Positions 24,898 to 29,985 of a stretch of 29,985 nt of DNA are shown piece after piece (within the stretch, counting starts at the first letter, position 1; every line of letters begins with the position of its first letter). The notes beneath the pieces are model-generated. The model was not told the origin of the DNA. It saw only the letters and a list, made by a program, of their open reading frames with translations, and did not search any database. Position numbers and translations under genes: made by a program. The stretch is taken from assembly GCA_036639635.1 (NCBI GenBank), contig JAVWIF010000019.1, positions 1 through 29,985 on the forward strand, in the 5' to 3' direction. Source of the DNA: JAVWIF01 sp036639635. GTDB lineage: Bacteria > Bacillota_I > Bacilli_A > Erysipelotrichales > Erysipelotrichaceae.

Positions 24898-25485
24898 TTA
24901 TGACTTTCCTTCCTGTACTCCATCTGACTTCAATACACTTGTAAAGGTTTTAAAGAATATTTTTATATCACCCACAAAGGTAATCTTTTCACAATACTTA
25001 CCATCAATACCTGCTTTAATAGATATTTCAAGCTCATCACGACCACTTATCTGCGCCAAACCAGTTAATCCAGGTTTCACACTAGAAGCACCATTCTTGT
25101 CTCTTAGCGCGTTTAAATCGTACTGTGTAGTTAAACTAGGGCGTGGTCCAATGACTGCCATATCACCAACTAAGATATTCCATAATTGAGGAAGTTCATC
25201 CATACTAGTCTTTCTTAAAAACTTTCCAATACTTGTGATATATTGGTCAGGGTTCTCTAATAAATGCGTGGGAATATCTTTTGGTGTATCAATACGCATC
25301 GTCCGAAACTTTAAAATACTAAAAGGAACATTGTTTTTTCCTGTTCTTTCTTGTTTAAACAAAACAGGTCCTTTAGAAGTAAACTTAATCAAAAGTGCAA
25401 CCAGTATTAAAATAGGGGATAACAAAATAATCCCAATTAGAGACATCATAATATCTATTAATCTTTTAAATACCTTCTGATACAT
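24898..25485 (-). CDS. Undecaprenyl-phosphate sugar phosphotransferase (small PglC-type)
   Basis: A 195-residue monotopic phosphoglycosyl transferase without the extra N-terminal membrane domain of WbaP. A single re-entrant helix (about 9-33) is followed by KFRTM (59-63), the catalytic Asp-Glu dyad (96-97, SMDELPQLWN), GPRP (113-116) and KPGLTG (137-142). It transfers a sugar-1-phosphate from UDP-sugar to undecaprenyl phosphate and so starts a surface glycan. Its ATG is just after the dehydratase stop codon. With that dehydratase and the following reductase, the first sugar is probably a 6-deoxy-HexNAc such as QuiNAc or FucNAc (inference). Confidence 0.93.
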   Translation of the reverse strand: MYQKVFKRLIDIMMSLIGIILLSPILILVALLIKFTSKGPVLFKQERTGKNNVPFSILKFRTMRIDTPKDIPTHLLENPDQYITSIGKFLRKTSMDELPQLWNILVGDMAVIGPRPSLTTQYDLNALRDKNGASSVKPGLTGLAQISGRDELEISIKAGIDGKYCEKITFVGDIKIFFKTFTSVLKSDGVQEGKS

Positions 25486-25487
25486 GG

Positions 25488-27377
25488 CTATTTCTCTCCA
25501 TTCTCCACCTTGTCCTTGATAAGTTCAAGAATCGTACTCTTTATTTCTTCATTTGTAGTATCTACACTTAATACTTCACTTAATCTTTTTAATTTTGTAT
25601 TTATTGTATTTGTTGTTATATTCATGACTTGGTTTCTAAAGATTAGATCATTTTTAGTCTTTGTGGTAGTTTCACCATCTAGATGTAATTCTTCAAACAT
25701 CTTTTCTCCTGGTCGTAAACCAATTTCAACAATATCTATTTCTTCATATGGTTTATATCCAGATAAACGGATCATCTTTTCAGCTAAATCAATAATTTTA
25801 ACAGGTTGTCCCATGTCTAATACAAAGATTTCTCCTTTGTCCGCATAGAAACCGGCTTGTAAAACTAGTTGAGCTGCTTCTGGTATTGTCATGAAGTAGC
25901 GAATAATCTTTTTATCCGTAATGGTCACAGGACCACCTTCTGCTATTTGTTGTTTAAAGATTGGAATTACACTTCCATTTGATCCAAGCACATTACCAAA
26001 ACGAACAGCAGCCATTTTTGTAACCCCATTATTACCATTAGACTGTAAAATCATTTCAGTCATACGTTTTGTTGCCCCCATAACATTTGTAGGGTTTACT
26101 GCTTTATCCGTACTAATCATAATAAATCTAGGAATTTTATTCTTAATACATGCATTCATAACATTATTTGTTCCAAATACATTATTCTTAATTGCTTCCA
26201 TTGGTCTAGTTTCCATCAATGGCACATGCTTATGTGCTGCTGCATGGAAAACAACATCAGGCGCATAGTTCTTAAAGATTGTACTAATAGCGCTTAAATC
26301 ACGAATAGAGGCTATTAAAGAAAGAATCTTAATGTCTGCATTCAGACTTCCATGTACTCTATTTCTATTAAATTCTTGTTCCAACATATACAAAGCATTT
26401 TCATTAATATCAATCATTACCAATTCTTTTGGGTTAAACCTAACAATTTGTCGACATAGCTCAGAACCAATCGATCCTCCAGCTCCTGTTACACAAACTG
26501 TTTTCCCAGTTATATAGGATTTAATTTCACTTTGATCTAATCTAATCTCACCACGACCTAATAAATCTTCAATACTAATATCTTGTACAGGTACTTTATT
26601 CATATTATTTAAATTGTTTACCAAGAAAGAATCTGCATCTTTCATAATCTTTGTTTCTAACTTTAAAGACTGACAAATATCAAAAATTCTTCTTAAATTT
26701 TCTTTGTCTGCACTAGGAATTGCAATAAAAGCAACTTTTATATCAAATTTCGTCGTTAAGCTTGGTAAATCATAAGTATCTCCAAGTACCTTGTACCCAG
26801 ATATTACGCTATTACATTTTTTATCATCAACAAACCCAACTACATCAACATGAAACTTGTTATTTTGTGTCAACTCTTTTACTAAAATATAGCCAGCATC
26901 TCCAGCACCAATAATAATGGCTTTTTTATTTTCTTCATCAGATTTAGATACATATCTACGATACATTCGATAGCTTAGGCGTACATTAAACATAATTAAC
27001 GCAGAAACTAAACCTCCTGTTACACTAATTCCAAGATAAAATCTTTCAATCCCAGAAACAAGTGCACAAACCATTAAAACAACAGTAGCAAATACAACTG
27101 CTAGTCCAATTCTTAAAGACTCTACTGGCCCTATATACTTCCACAAGCTTTTGTGAATTCCAAATATATAAAAACTAAAAGCATATACCAGTAACAATGT
27201 TATAACGCTCACTGCTGCTTTCTGAAAATTAAACCAAGTAAAATCAGGTAACGCAAAATCTGTTTTAATCCAATAAGCTAAAAGAAAAGAGATAATAACA
27301 ATTATCAAATCTAACGAGCATAACAACATACCTCTATGTTTTTTATAAACTGGATTACTATATAATTTATCAATCAT
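25488..27377 (-). CDS. Membrane UDP-N-acetylglucosamine 4,6-dehydratase (PglF/CapD-like)
   Basis: A 629-residue protein with four N-terminal membrane helices (about 18-135). A first Rossmann domain (IIIGAGDAG, 155-163) precedes the catalytic SDR domain starting at GAGGSIGS (298-305). The active-site stretch STDKAVNPTNVMGATK (422-437) carries Thr423, Asp424, Lys425, and Met433 in place of the classical Tyr, as in PglF-type dehydratases. The expected reaction is UDP-GlcNAc to UDP-4-keto-6-deoxy-sugar. It is the first gene of a four-gene operon; AGGGTG precedes the ATG. A -10-like TAAAAT with a weak -35 (TTTATA, 17-base spacer) lies in the gap upstream. Confidence 0.93.
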   Translation of the reverse strand: MIDKLYSNPVYKKHRGMLLCSLDLIIVIISFLLAYWIKTDFALPDFTWFNFQKAAVSVITLLLVYAFSFYIFGIHKSLWKYIGPVESLRIGLAVVFATVVLMVCALVSGIERFYLGISVTGGLVSALIMFNVRLSYRMYRRYVSKSDEENKKAIIIGAGDAGYILVKELTQNNKFHVDVVGFVDDKKCNSVISGYKVLGDTYDLPSLTTKFDIKVAFIAIPSADKENLRRIFDICQSLKLETKIMKDADSFLVNNLNNMNKVPVQDISIEDLLGRGEIRLDQSEIKSYITGKTVCVTGAGGSIGSELCRQIVRFNPKELVMIDINENALYMLEQEFNRNRVHGSLNADIKILSLIASIRDLSAISTIFKNYAPDVVFHAAAHKHVPLMETRPMEAIKNNVFGTNNVMNACIKNKIPRFIMISTDKAVNPTNVMGATKRMTEMILQSNGNNGVTKMAAVRFGNVLGSNGSVIPIFKQQIAEGGPVTITDKKIIRYFMTIPEAAQLVLQAGFYADKGEIFVLDMGQPVKIIDLAEKMIRLSGYKPYEEIDIVEIGLRPGEKMFEELHLDGETTTKTKNDLIFRNQVMNITTNTINTKLKRLSEVLSVDTTNEEIKSTILELIKDKVENGEK

Positions 27378-27486
27378 TTTAATAACACCCTTTCGTACTG
27401 CTTTATTTTATCACAATATTAAGGACATATAAACATTTCCTTTGTATTATCCTAGGAAGTTCATATGCCCTTGCATGTTTATCTAC

Positions 27487-29010
27487 TTATTCATTTGCTG
27501 TTGCTTGACTTTCAAATTGTTGAACTAAAGGTTTTACATCTTCCCCTTTTTCAACCTTATTGATTAATTCAACTGCTTTTTTAACTGTTTGATCATCTGG
27601 AATCATTACATAGGAATTAAATCCATTAGCAGGAGACCATGTATTATCTGTGCCTGTACCATTCACTGCAATTTGTTCGATATCCCAACCGCTCATATCA
27701 TTTACTTGCATCTTAATTAATGAAGTCATTTCCCCATTGCTCATATTTGTTTGGAAACTTCCACCAACTGCATCCATAATACTAGCATAATTAGTAATAA
27801 TAGAAGGAGAAATTATTTTATTAACAATCCCTGTAATAACACGCATTTGATTCTTTCCACGATCTCTATCTCCACCAGCTAAATTCTGTCTTTCTCTAGA
27901 AAATGATAAAGCTTGTTCACCTTTTAAAGGAAGTAAATTTCCTGCTGATGAAGCTGGAAAAGAATAAATACCATCTATATCTGTAAATGAAATAGGATTA
28001 TCTACTTCAATTCCACCTATTGCATCTACTATACTAACTACACTTGAAAAGTTCACTCTTGCGTAATAGTTCAAATCAATACCAAAATAGTTTTCAACTG
28101 AGCTAACCGTACAACCTACTCCAAATATTCCTGTATGTGTTAATTTGTCTTTTTGGTTTCCTTGACAAGGTTGTGGTACATAAAAATCTCTAGGAATACT
28201 TGTCAATAATATTTGATGTGTCTTAGGATTAATAGTCGCTATCATATTAACATCAGATCTAGATACCGTTGTAATACCACCATATACATCAATTCCAGTG
28301 ATATACATATTAAATGCTTCATCAGTTACCTTAACATTTTTACTAATATCATCTGTTTTTTTGCTATATTTATAAGTTTTAATAACTCTAGTTTCTGTAT
28401 TAAATTTTGAATGATTGTCTTCAAATAATCCTCTTGTACCTTCATCTAAAATAATAGCGTTAATTTTACCATCGTATAATTCATTCGCAATTGTTTCATA
28501 TGACTTATATTCTGTTACATTAATAGTGTTATCTGTATCTTTTTTTATTTCAGTTACTGCTTTATTTAAAGAATCACTATCTCCAGTTTTCATCAATCCC
28601 ACTGTTCCATTCTTTAAATCACTTATATTTTTAGCTTTATTATCCTTCATAACAATCACAGAAATAACCGTCGTCTGTGTATTATCATTCGTCATTCTGT
28701 TAAAAGCAGATCCTGTTTTAAATAAATAAAAGTTTCCTAATCCTAAAAATACACTTAATAATACAATTAAAATCCTTCCTAAAATTTTATTTATTTTACT
28801 AACATGTTTACCCATCTGCAAGAAATACATCCCTAAAAGTAACAACCCTAAAATAACAGCGATTGGCACAGAATATTTCATTGGCAAAATATTTACCATG
28901 AACATTTGTGCAATAAAGCCAATTGTTAATATTGCGTATATCAAAATAAAATAAAAACCTACTTCCTTATAAAATGGTTTGAATTTATTCTTCCTACTCA
29001 CCTTTGACAT
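27487..29010 (-). CDS. LytR-CpsA-Psr (LCP) family cell-wall polymer ligase
   Basis: A 507-residue membrane protein. Three helices (about 17-39, 47-66, 76-97) are followed by an extracellular accessory domain (about 110-225) resembling a small solute-binding fold (GTVGLMKTGDSDSL, YDGKINAIILDEG). Then comes the LCP domain from about 233, with SRSDVNMI (250-257), PRDFYV (273-278) and the later FSRERQNLAGGDRDR stretch rich in conserved Arg. LCP enzymes move undecaprenyl-linked teichoic acid or capsule to peptidoglycan. GGAGG before the ATG is strong. The three-helix plus accessory-domain form is that of CpsA-like capsule ligases, and the position next to the polysaccharide operon supports capsule attachment. 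Confidence 0.93.
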   Translation of the reverse strand: MSKVSRKNKFKPFYKEVGFYFILIYAILTIGFIAQMFMVNILPMKYSVPIAVILGLLLLGMYFLQMGKHVSKINKILGRILIVLLSVFLGLGNFYLFKTGSAFNRMTNDNTQTTVISVIVMKDNKAKNISDLKNGTVGLMKTGDSDSLNKAVTEIKKDTDNTINVTEYKSYETIANELYDGKINAIILDEGTRGLFEDNHSKFNTETRVIKTYKYSKKTDDISKNVKVTDEAFNMYITGIDVYGGITTVSRSDVNMIATINPKTHQILLTSIPRDFYVPQPCQGNQKDKLTHTGIFGVGCTVSSVENYFGIDLNYYARVNFSSVVSIVDAIGGIEVDNPISFTDIDGIYSFPASSAGNLLPLKGEQALSFSRERQNLAGGDRDRGKNQMRVITGIVNKIISPSIITNYASIMDAVGGSFQTNMSNGEMTSLIKMQVNDMSGWDIEQIAVNGTGTDNTWSPANGFNSYVMIPDDQTVKKAVELINKVEKGEDVKPLVQQFESQATANE

Positions 29011-29042
29011 AGAAATGCCTCCTTATATTAATCATAATGTAT

Positions 29043-29048
29043 ATTATA
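29043..29048 (-). promoter_or_regulatory. Possible -10 box of the LCP gene
   Basis: The minus strand has a perfect TATAAT about 33 bases before the LCP start codon, without a convincing -35. The 126-base gap contains no clear terminator for the muramidase gene, so readthrough from it is also possible. Confidence 0.35.
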
Positions 29049-29136
29049 ACCTGTTGTATTTCTAAATTTCTTACGAATATATTAAGTTTCTTTAGAATCC
29101 ACATTCTACATCCACTTCAATCACTTATTTAGTTTG

Positions 29137-29985
29137 TTAGAACCAAACACTAATATCCACATTTGTTGAAATTCCTGGAATCAAGCCTATTGAAGTATAT
29201 TGCCAACCATCCATAGAGTATTTAAATTCACAAAAATCCGCATATTGAGCAACCCATAATGAATAATTTTTAATGGCGTCATAATCAAGAAAATCATAAT
29301 AATAATATGTACTCGCATAGATTCCAGGATTAAATCCAGCGGATTTAATTATCTCCGAAAAATTAACTGCCATTTCAGTTAAAGGTAAACTTGCATCTCT
29401 GAATTCTTCTAAATCATAATAAATTGGGAATGCTAGATCGTGAGGTTTTATATTCAATAATCCTAATAGACTAATAATTCGTTTAGCCTCATTAGTTGAA
29501 TCTTCAAGAGACTCTCCATAACTATATAGATATAGACCCACTGGAATGCCCAAACGCTTACACTCATTATAATTATAAATAAATGTTTTATCAATTTGAT
29601 TAAATGGATCATTAAGATCATATCCATATCCAATACGTAGTATTACTCCGTCAATCACCCCTGAATCTTTCACTTCCTCCCAATTAATTTTTTCATTATT
29701 CTCAGATATATCAAGAATTTTTCTTACAGGTCCATTACCAATCAATGCGCCAGTTGGATTAAAGTAATATTTATCGTAGCCAATAAATGTCCAGCCTATT
29801 GCCATTACATTATTATGATCATAATAATATACATTGTCATCCTTCTCAACAAAATGGCCAGAAATAGTTTGGTTTCCCTTTCCATCAAAATAAAAATATC
29901 CATTATTCACTTTAAATATACCTTCTTGACTACTTCCATCATCTCCCATAAAGTACGCCGTATCTCTTCCAAATGTGATTTTCTG
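29137..29985 (-). CDS. GH25 muramidase with N-terminal cell-wall-binding repeats (5' end outside the window)
   Basis: The frame is open to the window edge, so the N-terminus, probably with a signal peptide, is missing; the Met at 29949 is internal. Counting from that Met, residues 1-70 contain three repeats of about 21 residues (GIFKVNNGYFYFDG, GHFVEKDDNVYYYD, GWTFIGYDKYYFNPTG), of the choline-/glucan-binding repeat type. A GH25 domain follows with LDIS (79-82) and the catalytic YYDLEE (177-182, Asp179/Glu181), cutting the MurNAc-GlcNAc bond of peptidoglycan. It is extracellular by family. The repeats would bind a surface headgroup; with AEP genes nearby the ligand may not be choline. It is co-oriented with the LCP gene. 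Confidence 0.9.
   Translation of the reverse strand, partial: QKITFGRDTAYFMGDDGSSQEGIFKVNNGYFYFDGKGNQTISGHFVEKDDNVYYYDHNNVMAIGWTFIGYDKYYFNPTGALIGNGPVRKILDISENNEKINWEEVKDSGVIDGVILRIGYGYDLNDPFNQIDKTFIYNYNECKRLGIPVGLYLYSYGESLEDSTNEAKRIISLLGLLNIKPHDLAFPIYYDLEEFRDASLPLTEMAVNFSEIIKSAGFNPGIYASTYYYYDFLDYDAIKNYSLWVAQYADFCEFKYSMDGWQYTSIGLIPGISTNVDISVWF

Overview
The window looks like chromosomal DNA of a low-GC, Gram-positive-type bacterium (Bacillota). Evidence: AT-rich composition, strong purine-rich ribosome binding sites, a comFA-comFC pair, an LCP cell-wall ligase, a lipoprotein-type binding protein and a GH25 muramidase with cell-wall-binding repeats. The gene set would suit a host-associated lineage such as Erysipelotrichia, but nothing here fixes the taxon.

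Layout. Positions 1-250 hold an 80-base direct repeat and short tandem repeats. Next, on the minus strand, come two cold-shock proteins and comFA-comFC (about 300-2720). A stand-alone LicC/PntC-type nucleotidyltransferase (2784-3518) follows, then an ABC importer of the AfuABC/Fbp class (permease 3637-5310, ATPase 5307-6392, lipoprotein 6417-7442) and its probable two-component regulator (7665-10158). A divergent 384-base promoter region leads to the only plus-strand operon: AEP transaminase, phosphonopyruvate decarboxylase and a cytidylyltransferase-PEP mutase fusion (10543-14062). Together these would make 2-aminoethylphosphonate (AEP) from phosphoenolpyruvate. Back on the minus strand are a HipA/CtkA-like kinase with a small partner (14153-15353), a 441-base hairpin-rich gap, and an SGNH/MBOAT acyl-transfer pair (15795-18265). 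Then comes a second importer operon (22668-19339) ending in a winged-helix-nucleotidyltransferase fusion (18415-19323). A polysaccharide start module (PglF-like dehydratase, reductase/epimerase, phosphoglycosyl transferase, GT4; 22887-27377), an LCP ligase (27487-29010) and a GH25 muramidase cut by the window end (29137-29985) complete the window.

Reading. The centre looks like a phosphonate surface-decoration locus. AEP could be made by the plus-strand operon or imported by one or both ABC systems, activated as CMP-AEP by LicC/PntC-like enzymes, and put on a surface glycan whose synthesis and attachment genes lie at the right. No choline kinase (LicA) and no LicD-type transferase is in the window; the lack of a kinase fits AEP better than choline. 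The aepT and second-importer promoters share the sequence AACGTTCATT and a second box, which suggests common control. The weakest links are importer specificity and the missing final transferase.
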